From Streptomyces sp. NBC_00654 (GTDB lineage Bacteria > Actinomycetota > Actinomycetes > Streptomycetales > Streptomycetaceae), in NCBI RefSeq assembly GCF_026341775.1, contig NZ_JAPEOB010000002.1, positions 806,001-870,000 on the forward strand: a DNA stretch of 64,000 nucleotides, read 5' to 3'. The position numbers were made by a program, and so were the translations under genes. Positions within the stretch are counted from its first letter, which is position 1. Each line of letters begins with the position of its first letter. The notes below the pieces were generated by a model. The model worked only from the letters and a program-made list of their open reading frames with translations. It ran no database searches and was not told the DNA's origin. Positions 17,027 through 25,498 of this stretch are shown here, piece by piece.

Positions 17027-17691
17027 GAGCTCCTCGTTCCGGTCCGTCTCGGCGGCCTTCCGGCGGCCCGCGGGCCGCCGCCAGCAGCCAGAAGCCGGGG
17101 AGATCGCCCGGTATTCCCGGGCCGGCGAACTGTTCACGCGCGCGCAATCAACGGATCCGTCCGGTCGCGCACGCCGTCGGCGGCCGGTGCGGCGGAGGCG
17201 GCTTCCCCACCCTCGCCGGTCCCGCTGAACAGCGCGCCCGGCACACCGCGTCCCGGTGACGGCACCGGATGACGGCGCGGGCCCGAACCGCTGACACGCG
17301 TGCGCCCGAGCCCCGGCCCGCGTACACCTGGACCGTTGACACGCGTACACGGAGCCGGGAACCGTCGAAATCGACTCAACCACCGGTCAATACGCGCCGG
17401 TCGGTCCCCAACAGCCGCCCGGCTGTGGCACTCTGGTGCCGACCGCCCCACCGGGCTCCCCCGTACCGGTGGGGCGGTTCTGCGCGTCCGCCGACGCCGC
17501 TTCCCGCCCGGTCGCCGCGTCGCCGCTCTCGCCGTCTCCTCACCTCTTCATGACGGCACCTCAGGCCGAACCCAGCACCTTTCGGCCAATTCCCCCTGTT
17601 TGACCGGATCGACGCTCGTCGCGCGCATGGGAGTGACGCCCCGGGGCAGGCGCTAACACCTCATGGCCTACGACCAGGGGAGCGTGACGAG
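17027..17691. promoter_or_regulatory. 665-bp divergent intergenic region, oxidoreductase gene / sigma factor gene
   Basis: No convincing protein gene. It should contain both divergent promoters. A 10-bp direct repeat TGACACGCGT occurs at 17292-17301 and 17337-17346, with nearby CGCGTACAC copies (possible operators). A terminator-like hairpin at 17442-17478 does not follow any annotated gene, which leaves room for a small RNA. I found no clear SigB-type GTTT/GGGTA promoter for the sigma gene. Confidence 0.4.
17442..17478. terminator. 13-bp hairpin, orphan terminator-like structure
   Basis: Perfect 13-bp stem (ACCGCCCCACCGG / CCGGTGGGGCGGT) with an 11-nt loop and TTC following on the plus strand. 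It stands 210 bp upstream of the sigma gene and 415 bp upstream of the divergent oxidoreductase gene, so it ends no visible gene. Confidence 0.6.
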
Positions 17692-18621
17692 ATGACGGCG
17701 CACACCGCGCGGCGGACCACCGGGATCACCGGTACCGGGACCACCGGGGTCACCGGCGCCGCGGAACTGCCGGACACAGCGCGACGGGCGGGCGCCACGG
17801 ACCGGCTCCCGTGGATCGAGGACGCCGGGAAGATCGCCCCGATGGACGCGCGCAAGCTGTCGAAGCTCTTCTTCGACCGCCTCCAGGTCCTGGAGGAAGG
17901 GACGCGGGAGCACCAGTACGCGCGGAACACGCTCATCGAGATGAATCTGTCCCTGGTCCGGTTCGCCGCAGGACGGTTCCGCAACCGGGGCAGCGGCGAC
18001 ATGGAGGACATCGTCCAGGTCGGCACCATCGGTCTGATCAAGGCGATCGACCGGTTCGACCTGTCCCGCGAAGTCGAGTTCACCTCGTTCGCCGTCCCGT
18101 ACATCGTCGGGGAGATCAAACGATTCTTCCGGGACACCAGCTGGGCCGTTCATGTGCCCCGGCGCCTTCAGGAGCTGCGGGTCGATCTCGCCAAGTCGAA
18201 GGAATCCCTCGCGGGCGATCTCGACCGGGACCCCACCGTGCCCGAACTGGCCGAGCACCTGGGGATCGAGGAGACGGAGGTCACCGAGGGGATCGTCGCC
18301 TCCAACGGCTACACCGCGGGTTCGCTGGACATGCCGACCGACACCTCGCAGTCGGGACGCCACAACGCGGGCGGGCGCACCTTCGCCGATGTGCTGGGTG
18401 AACCGGACCCCGCCCTGGAGAACGTGGAGAATCTGCACACGCTCGCCCCGCTGCTCGGGGAACTGGACGACCGTGAGCGGCGCATCATCGACATGCGTTT
18501 CGGCCAGGAGCTGACGCAGGCGCAGATCGGCGCGGAGCTCGGTATCTCCCAGATGCATGTGTCGCGGCTGATCAGCCGCATGCTGCACAAACTGCGCAGC
18601 GGGATGCTCACCCAGGAGTAG
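17692..18621 (+). CDS. RNA polymerase sigma factor, SigB/SigF/SigG family
   Basis: A 309-residue group 3 sigma factor. Region 2 (about 75-150) shows NLSLVRFAAGRFRNRG, EDIVQVGTIGLIKAIDRFD and the EFTSFAVPYIVGEIKR -10 recognition helix. Region 3 follows (VPRRLQELRVDLAKS). Region 4 (about 255-305) has DDRERRIIDMRF and the HTH LTQAQIGAELGISQMHVSRLISRML. This is the Streptomyces stress/sporulation sigma type, controlled by RsbW-like anti-sigma kinases and antagonists. No anti-sigma gene is adjacent, so the partner lies elsewhere. ATG 17692 has a GGGGAGCG site upstream. The first 45 residues are Thr/Gly-rich and non-conserved. Confidence 0.95.
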   Translation: MTAHTARRTTGITGTGTTGVTGAAELPDTARRAGATDRLPWIEDAGKIAPMDARKLSKLFFDRLQVLEEGTREHQYARNTLIEMNLSLVRFAAGRFRNRGSGDMEDIVQVGTIGLIKAIDRFDLSREVEFTSFAVPYIVGEIKRFFRDTSWAVHVPRRLQELRVDLAKSKESLAGDLDRDPTVPELAEHLGIEETEVTEGIVASNGYTAGSLDMPTDTSQSGRHNAGGRTFADVLGEPDPALENVENLHTLAPLLGELDDRERRIIDMRFGQELTQAQIGAELGISQMHVSRLISRMLHKLRSGMLTQE

Positions 18622-18778
18622 CCGCCGGCGCCCTTGTGTTGCTTCCGCATTGCAGGTTCATGGCCAAGCGGCCGACACGCTTCCCGGACCGCGCGAACGC
18701 CTCTACGGTCCGTAGTCAGCCCGTCGCCAGCGCGTGCTTCTTGCCGATCAGCCACTGAACCAGCGTGCGAGGAAACAC

Positions 18779-20140
18779 ATGAGCCAGCCCCTCGACTCCG
18801 TCACCGCAGGGCACACCCCCGAGGACCAGGAGCGGCAGGACGCCGGGCCCGCCTGGTCGTTCGAGACCAAGCAGATCCACTCCGGCGCCTCCCCCGACCC
18901 GGCCACGGGTGCCCGTGCGGTGCCGATCTATCAGACGTCGTCGTTCGTCTTCCGCAACACCCAGCACGCGGCCGACCTGTTCTCGCTCGCCGAGCCCGGC
19001 AATATCTACACCCGGATCCACAACCCCACCCAGGACGTCCTGGAGCAGCGGATCGCCGCGCTGGAAGGCGGCGTCGCGGCCGTCGCGCTCGCTTCCGGGC
19101 AGGCGGCGGAGACCCTGGCGATCCTGACGCTGGCCGGTGCCGGGGATCATGTCGTCTCCTCCACCTCGCTCTACGGCGGCACGTACAACCTGTTCCGGCA
19201 CACGCTCCCCCGGTTCGGTATCGAGGTGTCGTTCGTGGAGGACCCCGACGACACCGCGCAGTGGCAGGCCGCGATCCGGCCCAACACCAAGGCGCTGTTC
19301 GCGGAGACGCTCGGCAACCCGCGCGGTGATGTGCTGGACATCCGCGCCGTCGCGGACGTGGCACACGCCTCCGGGCTGCCGCTGATCGTCGACAACACCG
19401 TGCCGACGCCCTATCTGCTGCGGCCGATCGAGCACGGCGCGGACATCGTGGTCCACTCCGCGACCAAGTTCCTCGGCGGGCACGGCACCACCCTCGGCGG
19501 GGTGGTCGTGGACGGCGGCACCTTCGACTTCGGTACGCACTCCGAGCGCTTCCCCGACTTCCACACCCCGGACCCGAGCTACCACGGGCTGCGTTACTGG
19601 CCGGACCTCGGACCGAGCGCCTTCGCCGTGAAGCTCCGCGTCCAGTTGCTGCGCGACCTGGGGCCCGCGCTCTCGCCGCACTCGGCGTTCCTGCTGATCC
19701 AGGGTGTGGAGACGCTCAGCCTCCGGCTGGAGCGGCACACCTCCAACGCGCTGGCGCTCGCCCGGTGGCTGGAACAGCGCGACGAAGTGGCGGCCGTGCA
19801 CTACGCCGGACTGGAGTCGAACCGCTGGTACGGGGCGGCGCAACGCTATCTGCCGCGCGGTGCCGGAGCGGTGCTGTCGTTCGAACTGCGGGACGGGGCC
19901 GAGGCGGGCCGGCGGTTCGTGGACGCGGTCGAACTGTTCAGCCACCTCGCCAACATCGGTGATGTCCGGAGCCTGATCATCCACCCCGCGTCGACCACCC
20001 ACAGCCAGCTCACCGAGGAGCAGCTCGCGGCCACCGGTGCCACCGCGGGGCTGGTGCGGCTGTCGGTCGGACTGGAGAACGTGGACGACCTCAAGGCCGA
20101 TCTGGAGGCGGGGTTCCGGGCCGCGAAGGCGGCGTCCTGA
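18779..20140 (+). CDS. metY: O-acetylhomoserine (thiol)-lyase / sulfhydrylase
   Basis: PLP-dependent cytosolic enzyme of 453 residues that makes homocysteine from O-acetylhomoserine and sulfide (possibly also cysteine from O-acetylserine). Cys/Met-metabolism fold: SRxxNPT-like RIHNPTQDVLE near residue 80, SGQAAETLA, and the Schiff-base lysine Lys230 in HSATKFLGGHG. The start ATG 18779 has GAGGAAAC upstream; a longer frame from 18734 is not conserved. It is immediately followed by metX, whose product supplies O-acetylhomoserine, giving a direct-sulfhydrylation methionine operon. The 157-bp leader shows no SAM riboswitch that I recognise. Confidence 0.95.
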   Translation: MSQPLDSVTAGHTPEDQERQDAGPAWSFETKQIHSGASPDPATGARAVPIYQTSSFVFRNTQHAADLFSLAEPGNIYTRIHNPTQDVLEQRIAALEGGVAAVALASGQAAETLAILTLAGAGDHVVSSTSLYGGTYNLFRHTLPRFGIEVSFVEDPDDTAQWQAAIRPNTKALFAETLGNPRGDVLDIRAVADVAHASGLPLIVDNTVPTPYLLRPIEHGADIVVHSATKFLGGHGTTLGGVVVDGGTFDFGTHSERFPDFHTPDPSYHGLRYWPDLGPSAFAVKLRVQLLRDLGPALSPHSAFLLIQGVETLSLRLERHTSNALALARWLEQRDEVAAVHYAGLESNRWYGAAQRYLPRGAGAVLSFELRDGAEAGRRFVDAVELFSHLANIGDVRSLIIHPASTTHSQLTEEQLAATGATAGLVRLSVGLENVDDLKADLEAGFRAAKAAS

Positions 20141-20226
20141 ACCCCGCGGCCACCTCCCGCGCGCTTCCCCTCCCGCCGGCCGCCGGAGGCCGGCGGGAGG
20201 GGGATCCGCCCGGCCGCCGCTCCTGG

Positions 20227-21324
20227 GTGGTCCTGGACCGGCCGCTGCCGCTGGAGTCGGGGGCGGCGCTGCCGGGCGTGCGCCTGGCCTACGAGACCTG
20301 GGGGCGGCGGGCACCCGACGGAGCCAACGCGGTGCTGGTCCTGCACGCGCTGACCGGTGACAGTCATGTGGCCGGGCCCGCGGGCCCGGGGCATCCGACC
20401 GCCGGCTGGTGGGACGCGCTGGTCGGACCGGGCAGGGCGCTCGACACCGATCACTGGTTCGTCGTCGCGCCGAACGTGCTGGGCGGCTGTCAGGGCAGCA
20501 CCGGCCCCTCGTCCCGCGGGCCGGACGGTGTCCGATGGGGCGGCCGGTTCCCTTATCTGACGGTCCGTGACCAGGTGGCGGCCGAGGCGGCCCTTGCCGA
20601 CGCGCTCGGCATCGAGCGATGGGCGGCCGTCGTCGGCGGGTCGATGGGAGGCATGCGTGCCCTCGAGTGGGCGGTGAGCCGTCCGGAGCGCACCGGTTCC
20701 CTGCTCGTACTGGCGGCCCCGGCCGCCGCGTCCGCCGAGCAGATCGCCTGGGGGTCGGTACAGATCTCCGCGATCCGTGCGGACCCGGGATGGCGGGGCG
20801 GGAACTACCACGACGCGGTCCCGGGCCAGGGTCCGCACCGGGGCCTCGGCCAGGCGCGGCGGATCGCCCATGTCACCTACCGCAGCGAACCCGAGCTGGA
20901 CTCCCGGTTCGGCAGGGAGCCGCAGCCGGGTGAGCGGCCGGGCCGGGGCGGCCGCTACCGGGTGGAGTCGTATCTCGATCACCACGCGGCCAAGCTGGTG
21001 CGCCGGTTCGACGCGGGCAGTTATGTGGTGCTGACGGAGGCGATGAACGGTCATGACGTCGGCCGGGGCCGGGGCGGTGTCGCCGCCGCACTGCGCCGTG
21101 CGGGGATGCCCGCCCTGGTCGCGGGTGTCGATTCGGACCGGCTCTACCCGTTGGGGCAGCAGGCGGAACTGGCGGCGCTGCTGCCCGGCGCGGACCGGAT
21201 CAGGACCGTCGAATCACCGTACGGACATGACGGATTCCTTGTCGAGACCGGTCAAGTGGGCATGATAGTGAGGGAGTTGCTTCCTCCACCCCGCCCCTCC
21301 CACCTTCCTCAGGAGCGCCCATGA
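20227..21324 (+). CDS. metX: Homoserine O-acetyltransferase
   Basis: An alpha/beta-hydrolase enzyme that acetylates homoserine with acetyl-CoA for methionine synthesis. Residues include an HALTGDSH motif, NVLGGCQGSTGPSS, the nucleophile Ser in GGSMGG (near residue 140), the catalytic Asp in GVDSDRLYP and His in YGHDGF. The annotated length is 365 residues from GTG 20227, but this start has no nearby Shine-Dalgarno. The frame stays open back to the end of metY with family-like residues (REGDPPG), and the only upstream candidate is a CTG at 20137. The true start is therefore uncertain. The stop overlaps the next gene by four bases. Confidence 0.92.
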   Translation: MVLDRPLPLESGAALPGVRLAYETWGRRAPDGANAVLVLHALTGDSHVAGPAGPGHPTAGWWDALVGPGRALDTDHWFVVAPNVLGGCQGSTGPSSRGPDGVRWGGRFPYLTVRDQVAAEAALADALGIERWAAVVGGSMGGMRALEWAVSRPERTGSLLVLAAPAAASAEQIAWGSVQISAIRADPGWRGGNYHDAVPGQGPHRGLGQARRIAHVTYRSEPELDSRFGREPQPGERPGRGGRYRVESYLDHHAAKLVRRFDAGSYVVLTEAMNGHDVGRGRGGVAAALRRAGMPALVAGVDSDRLYPLGQQAELAALLPGADRIRTVESPYGHDGFLVETGQVGMIVRELLPPPRPSHLPQERP

Positions 21325-22649
21325 GTCCCGCACCCCTGTCCGGCTCGGGCAACAGCCCGGATCCCGGTACCGGCACCGCACTGGACGCCGAGGAACAGTA
21401 CGACCGGATACGGCTTCGCCAGTGGGCGCGGGACGACGCGCGCTCCGCCGGCATCGACCGCAAGGATCTGCTGAAACTGGTCGCGGCGGCGTCGGTGGCG
21501 GGTCCGCTGGCCTCGGCCGCGTCCCCCGCGCGGGCGTCCGTGCCGGAGCCGGTGCCGGGAGCGACGCCGTTGCCGGGGGTGGTGAAGCCGCTGCCGCCCG
21601 AGCTGTTCACGGTGCGCGGCACCAACGCCGAGACGAACTTCGCGGCGCTGCGCTCCACGGGCCTGCTCACCCCGGCCGACCGCTTCTTCGTCCGCAACCA
21701 CACCGCCACACCCCGGATCGATGTGTCCGGCTGGCGGCTGACCGTCTGGGGCAGCGGGCTGACGGGAGACCCGGTGGACTTCTCGTACGCCGATCTGCGC
21801 GCGCTGCCCGCGGTCACCCGCACGGCGTTCGTGGAGTGCGCGGGCAATGCCCGGAGCTTCTACGCCTCGCAGCAGAACCAGCCGGTCGGCGGCACCGCGT
21901 GGACGCTGGGCGCGATCGGCACGGCGCGCTGGCGCGGGGTGCGGCTCGCCGATGTGCTGCGCCGGGCGGGGCTGGGCCGGCACGCGGTCGACGTCCTGCC
22001 GCGCGGCCTGGACGACGAGGTCATCAGCGACGGTGTCACCCTGGGCCGGGTGCGCAGGCCACTGCCGGTGGAGAAGGCCCTGGACGACGTACTGCTCGCC
22101 TATGAGATGAACGGTGAGCCGCTGCCGCCCGATCACGGGTATCCGGTCCGTCTGATCGTCCCGTCGTGGGTGGGCATCGCGAACATCAAGTGGGTCGGCG
22201 ACATCGAGGTGAGCGAGGAGCCGCTGCTCACTCCGTGGAACACGGGGCTGTACCGGCTGTTCGGCCCCGGCTATCCGCCGGAGGGCAGCGCTCCGCTGAC
22301 CCGCCAGAGCCTGAAGAGCGCCTTCGAACTGGAGCCGGGCGCCTCGTTCCCGGCACACCGCCCGGTACTGCTGACGGGCCGCTCCTGGTCGGGCGGGGCG
22401 CCCGTACATTCGGTCGAGATCAGCACCGACGGCGGCACCCGCTGGCGTCGCGCCCGGCTGCGGGACGAGCCCCGGGCCGGCAGCTGGGTCCGGTGGTCGG
22501 CCGACTGGGTGCCCCGGGACCGGGGGGCGGGGGTGCTCCTCGCCCGCGCGACGGACCGCTCCGGACGTACGCAGCCCGAGACCGCGGTCCACAACACCCA
22601 GGGCTATCTGTTCGACGCGGTGGTCCGGCATCCGGTGACGGTGGTGTGA
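21321..22649 (+). CDS. Molybdopterin-dependent oxidoreductase (sulfite oxidase family)
   Basis: A 442-residue molybdenum-cofactor protein. Near residue 45 is a signal-like segment, DRKDLLKLVAAASVAG, resembling a Tat signal but with Arg-Lys in place of twin arginines, followed by an Ala-rich cleavage region. The Moco domain carries the cofactor Cys in VECAGNARS (near residue 173) and the conserved GGTAWTLGAIG and SWVGIANIKWVGDI segments. A C-terminal Mo-co dimerisation domain follows (VEISTDGGTRWRRA). There is no haem domain. Overlap with metX (ATGA) suggests a sulfur-linked role, such as sulfite or methionine-sulfoxide-type chemistry; the substrate is unproven. Confidence 0.9.
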   Translation: MSPAPLSGSGNSPDPGTGTALDAEEQYDRIRLRQWARDDARSAGIDRKDLLKLVAAASVAGPLASAASPARASVPEPVPGATPLPGVVKPLPPELFTVRGTNAETNFAALRSTGLLTPADRFFVRNHTATPRIDVSGWRLTVWGSGLTGDPVDFSYADLRALPAVTRTAFVECAGNARSFYASQQNQPVGGTAWTLGAIGTARWRGVRLADVLRRAGLGRHAVDVLPRGLDDEVISDGVTLGRVRRPLPVEKALDDVLLAYEMNGEPLPPDHGYPVRLIVPSWVGIANIKWVGDIEVSEEPLLTPWNTGLYRLFGPGYPPEGSAPLTRQSLKSAFELEPGASFPAHRPVLLTGRSWSGGAPVHSVEISTDGGTRWRRARLRDEPRAGSWVRWSADWVPRDRGAGVLLARATDRSGRTQPETAVHNTQGYLFDAVVRHPVTVV

Positions 22650-22699
22650 CCGGGGAAACGCGCGTGCGGGCAGGGGCGGGCGGCTGGTAGAAACCCGTC

Positions 22700-23185
22700 A
22701 TGATTCCCGGAGCGCACCCACTCGACCCGCTGGAACAGCTGCTGGCCGAACGGGCCTGCGAACGGCTCGTCATCGAGTTCGTCCGCAGGCTCGATCTCGG
22801 CGATCCGTCCACCGTCGCCGAACTGTTCGCCCCGGACGGCCGGTGGGACTGGCCCGCGGGCGGGCGCCACGTCGAGGGGCGGGAGGCGCTGCGGTCCTAC
22901 TTCGGCTCCCGCCCCTCGGACCGCCGCTCCCGCCGGATGTGTACGAACATTCTGGTGACCGTCGACTCGCCCACGACGGCCTCGTCGACAACGTATTTCG
23001 CGACCTACCGGGTCGACGGTGCGACGGACACCCTGCCCGCCCCGCGCCCGCCGGTCAACGTCGGTCACTACGAGGACACGTTCCGCAGGACCGATGGGGT
23101 CTGGCTGCTCGCCTCGCGCACTCTGGTGCTGGCGTTCGGCGGCGCGACGGAGCGGATCGCGGCGCCGCCCCCGCCCGGCGCCTGA
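22700..23185 (+). CDS. SnoaL-like / NTF2-fold protein
   Basis: A 161-residue protein with the alpha+beta cone fold of NTF2-like proteins: an N-terminal helix pair (LEQLLAERACERLVIEFVRRLD), an ELFAPDGRWDW segment, HVEGREALRSYF, and C-terminal strands (VGHYEDTFRRTDGVWLLASRTLVL). In this family the fold serves as an isomerase, hydratase or simple ligand binder; no catalytic residues identify which. It is 50 bp after the molybdopterin enzyme and may belong to that transcript. It is convergent with cbiZ with only 3 bp between stops. Confidence 0.85.
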   Translation: MIPGAHPLDPLEQLLAERACERLVIEFVRRLDLGDPSTVAELFAPDGRWDWPAGGRHVEGREALRSYFGSRPSDRRSRRMCTNILVTVDSPTTASSTTYFATYRVDGATDTLPAPRPPVNVGHYEDTFRRTDGVWLLASRTLVLAFGGATERIAAPPPPGA

Positions 23186-23188
23186 CAC

Positions 23189-23902
23189 TCAGGCGGAGCT
23201 CACCCGGACCGGGTCGGGACCGCTGTCCCGGACCGGTCCCTCCCGCGCGGCCGGGGGGTGATCCGGGCGCGAGCCGCGTTCGGTACGCGCTCCCGCCAGG
23301 ACGGCGGCGTGCACCGCCCTGGCGATGCGGGACCCCCATGGCGAGCGCGGCCCCGCGAAGGATTCGCCGCCGTCGGGACCCGGCTCCGGGGCGGCGACGC
23401 ACACGGCGTCCGTGGGTGTGCCCGAGCAGTCGAGGCCGGCGTCCAGGAGCGCCTGGACCTTGGCTTCGGTGGCGGTGGCGATCGCGTTGACCAGGGCGGC
23501 GTCGGACAGGGCGACGGGAACGGTGACCACGATGTTGACGGTGCCGGGACGCGGTGCCCCGGCGGCGGCTCCGGCCGGTGCGGCCGCCCAGCCCCGGACA
23601 CCGAGGCCGCAGGTGGCGGTCGCCGTGACCCCCTCGTCGGCGGCTTCCGCGCGGGCGGTGACATCGGCCGCCGTCATCAGCCCCGCGCCCGGCCCGGTGA
23701 GACCTTCGGCGGCGGCGATCCCGGCCAGGTGCCGGTCGGGGTCCAGCCGTGGATAGCCGCCGGGCACCTGTGCGTTGAGGATCCACTCGCGGGGGCCGAT
23801 CCCGCCGCCGAGTACGGCGCTGCTGCACACGCGTACGCCGGGCCCCAGCCGCCACACCAGATGACGCAGGTCCTGTCCGTCGTCCCGCCGGGACGACAGC
23901 AC
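23189..23902 (-). CDS. cbiZ: Adenosylcobinamide amidohydrolase CbiZ
   Basis: CbiZ hydrolyses the amide of adenosylcobinamide to adenosylcobyric acid, salvaging incomplete corrinoids into coenzyme B12. The 237-residue frame contains the family blocks: VWRLGPGVRVCSSAVLGGGIGPREWILNAQ near the start, then GYPRLDPDRHL, GLMTAADV, GLGVRGWAA, NIVVTVPVALSDAALVNA, and C-terminal TDAVCVAAP. GTG 23902 is the only ordinary start before the next upstream in-frame stop (23993-23995), but it lacks a good Shine-Dalgarno. No cobalamin riboswitch consensus was found upstream. Confidence 0.85.
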   Translation of the reverse strand: MLSSRRDDGQDLRHLVWRLGPGVRVCSSAVLGGGIGPREWILNAQVPGGYPRLDPDRHLAGIAAAEGLTGPGAGLMTAADVTARAEAADEGVTATATCGLGVRGWAAAPAGAAAGAPRPGTVNIVVTVPVALSDAALVNAIATATEAKVQALLDAGLDCSGTPTDAVCVAAPEPGPDGGESFAGPRSPWGSRIARAVHAAVLAGARTERGSRPDHPPAAREGPVRDSGPDPVRVSSA

Positions 23903-24250
23903 ACCGCGCTGTCCGGGCAGAGGGGTACTGGCGGAACGGATGGGGCACCCCCGGGTGGTACGGCAGGACGACGGCCGACAGTCGTCCGTCGATCATAGAA
24001 GCCGCACGGACCGCGCCACGCGGGGGTGCCCATGACCGCGGCAGCCCGCCGCTCACCCGATCAGCCTAATCGGAGCCGTGGAACCGTATCGGTGTCGTAC
24101 GGGCCCTGGACCCAGGACCGGGGCCGCGGCCTCCCGGCCCCGTGAGCCGGGAGGTTGCAGCGTCCATCCGGGTGAGGCGCGATGGAAGCCGGAGGCGCCT
24201 CACCTGGTGGATCCACCCACAGGGCGTGTCCGGGCGAGGAGGAATCGGTC
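23903..24250. promoter_or_regulatory. 348-bp divergent region between cbiZ and the PRC-barrel gene
   Basis: No gene called. Two hairpins are visible on the plus-strand leader of the PRC-barrel gene: a GC-rich one near 24110-24142, and a perfect 10-bp stem GGTGAGGCGC / GCGCCTCACC at 24171-24204 (14-nt loop). An AGGAGG ribosome-binding site lies at 24237-24242. Confidence 0.45.
24171..24204 (+). repeat. 10-bp inverted repeat in the 5' leader of the PRC-barrel gene
   Basis: GGTGAGGCGC at 24171-24180 pairs with GCGCCTCACC at 24195-24204. It lies 46 bp before the start codon and may be an operator or a leader hairpin. Confidence 0.5.
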
Positions 24251-25273
24251 ATGGGAGCCGCTGACGGTTTCACGGATTCCGGGGAGTTGGACGGTCTGAC
24301 CGTCTACGACAGCGAAGGGGAAAAGGTCGGCAGCGTGGGCCGGGTGTATGTCGACGACGACACCGGCAGGCCCGACTGGGTCACGGTCAAGACCGGCCTG
24401 TTCGGCATGAAGGAGAGCTTCGTCCCGCTCGCCGGAGCCCGGCGCGTGGCCTCGGACCTGCACATCTCGCACCCGAAGGAGAGCGTCAAGGACGCCCCGA
24501 GGGTGGACGCGGACGCGCACCTGTCCGTCTCGGAGGAGGAGGAACTGTACCGGCACTACGGGCTGACCAGGAAGGCCGGCAACCTCGGCGACAAGGCGCG
24601 TACGGGCCCCGGCGCACCGACCGCCGCCGGAACCGGCGCGATGGGCGCGGCCGGAGCGGGTACGGCCGGAGCGGCGGGAGCCGGCGCGGGCGGGACGACC
24701 GGCAGGGCCACCACCACCGGAACGGCGGCTGCCGGGGCGGCCGGCACAGGGATGGCGGGAGCGGGTACCGGAATGGGCAAGAACCGCGACATGGACACCT
24801 CCGCGACGTCACGGCCGCTCGCCGGTGCGGGGGCCGAACGGTCCGCCGCCGGTCTCGGCGGCAAGGAGGAGATGATCCGTTCCGAGGAACAGCTGCACGT
24901 CAGCACGGAGGAGTACGAGAGCGGGAAGGCGCGTCTGCACAAGTACGTCGTGACCGAGAACGTCACCCGCACCGTGCCGGTCTACCACGAAGAGGTACGG
25001 GTGGTCCGCGAGGCGCTGCAGCCGGGTGAGAAGAACACCGGGACGACGAACATCGGCGAGCAGGACGTCGAGGTGACCCTGCACGCAGAACGGGCCACCG
25101 TCCGCAAGGAAGCCGTTCCGGTGGAGCGTGTCCGCCTGGAGACCAACAAGGTCACCGAGCAGAAGGAAGTCTCCGCCGAGATCCGCAAGGAGAAGATCGA
25201 CTACGCGGACGGCAAGGACATGGGAACCGGCAAGGACATGGGCGGCGAGTTCGGCCAGGGACGCCGCCGCTGA
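24251..25273 (+). CDS. PRC-barrel and DUF2382 domain protein
   Basis: A 340-residue cytosolic protein of unknown function. It has an N-terminal PRC-barrel domain (about 14-90; GLTVYDSEGEKVGSVGRVYVDD, then PDWVTVKTGLFGMKESFVPL) and a flexible Gly/Ala/Thr linker at about 118-180. A C-terminal DUF2382 domain (about 210-325) is rich in charged repeats such as RSEEQLHVSTEE, TVPVYHEEVRVVRE and EIRKEKID. The family is linked to stress tolerance in cyanobacteria and actinobacteria. Start ATG 24251 has AGGAGG 8 bases upstream. Single-gene unit. Confidence 0.9.
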   Translation: MGAADGFTDSGELDGLTVYDSEGEKVGSVGRVYVDDDTGRPDWVTVKTGLFGMKESFVPLAGARRVASDLHISHPKESVKDAPRVDADAHLSVSEEEELYRHYGLTRKAGNLGDKARTGPGAPTAAGTGAMGAAGAGTAGAAGAGAGGTTGRATTTGTAAAGAAGTGMAGAGTGMGKNRDMDTSATSRPLAGAGAERSAAGLGGKEEMIRSEEQLHVSTEEYESGKARLHKYVVTENVTRTVPVYHEEVRVVREALQPGEKNTGTTNIGEQDVEVTLHAERATVRKEAVPVERVRLETNKVTEQKEVSAEIRKEKIDYADGKDMGTGKDMGGEFGQGRRR

Positions 25274-25440
25274 TTCCCGCACACCGCGGCCGGAGGCCGC
25301 TCCCACGTCCTCGGCAGCCGGACGGTCCCGTGCTCACGGCCCGTCCGGCTGCGACGTCCGCGGACGCCCGGCAGCCGGGGTGCGACAGCGGCCGGTGCGG
25401 CCGGGAGGTCGTCCCGGCCGCACCGATGCGTTCACCCCGA

Positions 25441-25498
25441 GGGCGTGTGCCGAAAGTCCCGCCCTTCGGGCGGACGGCGCTGCTTTCGACACACGTCC
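25441..25498 (-). terminator. Composite hairpin terminator at the end of the ketosynthase operon
   Basis: An outer 16-bp stem (25441-25456 with 25483-25498, one mismatch and one G-U) encloses a CCGCCC/GGGCGG hairpin at about 25459-25473. It abuts the stop codon of the last ketosynthase gene (TAG at 25500-25498). Confidence 0.65.

Noticed and set aside
18622..18778. SAM riboswitch or cysteine-type leader peptide upstream of metY
   Set aside because: No conserved riboswitch core recognised; the short frame at 18661 lacks a cysteine-rich or known leader motif and a good ribosome-binding site.
23903..24060. Cobalamin riboswitch upstream of cbiZ
   Set aside because: No B12-box consensus found on either strand of the leader.
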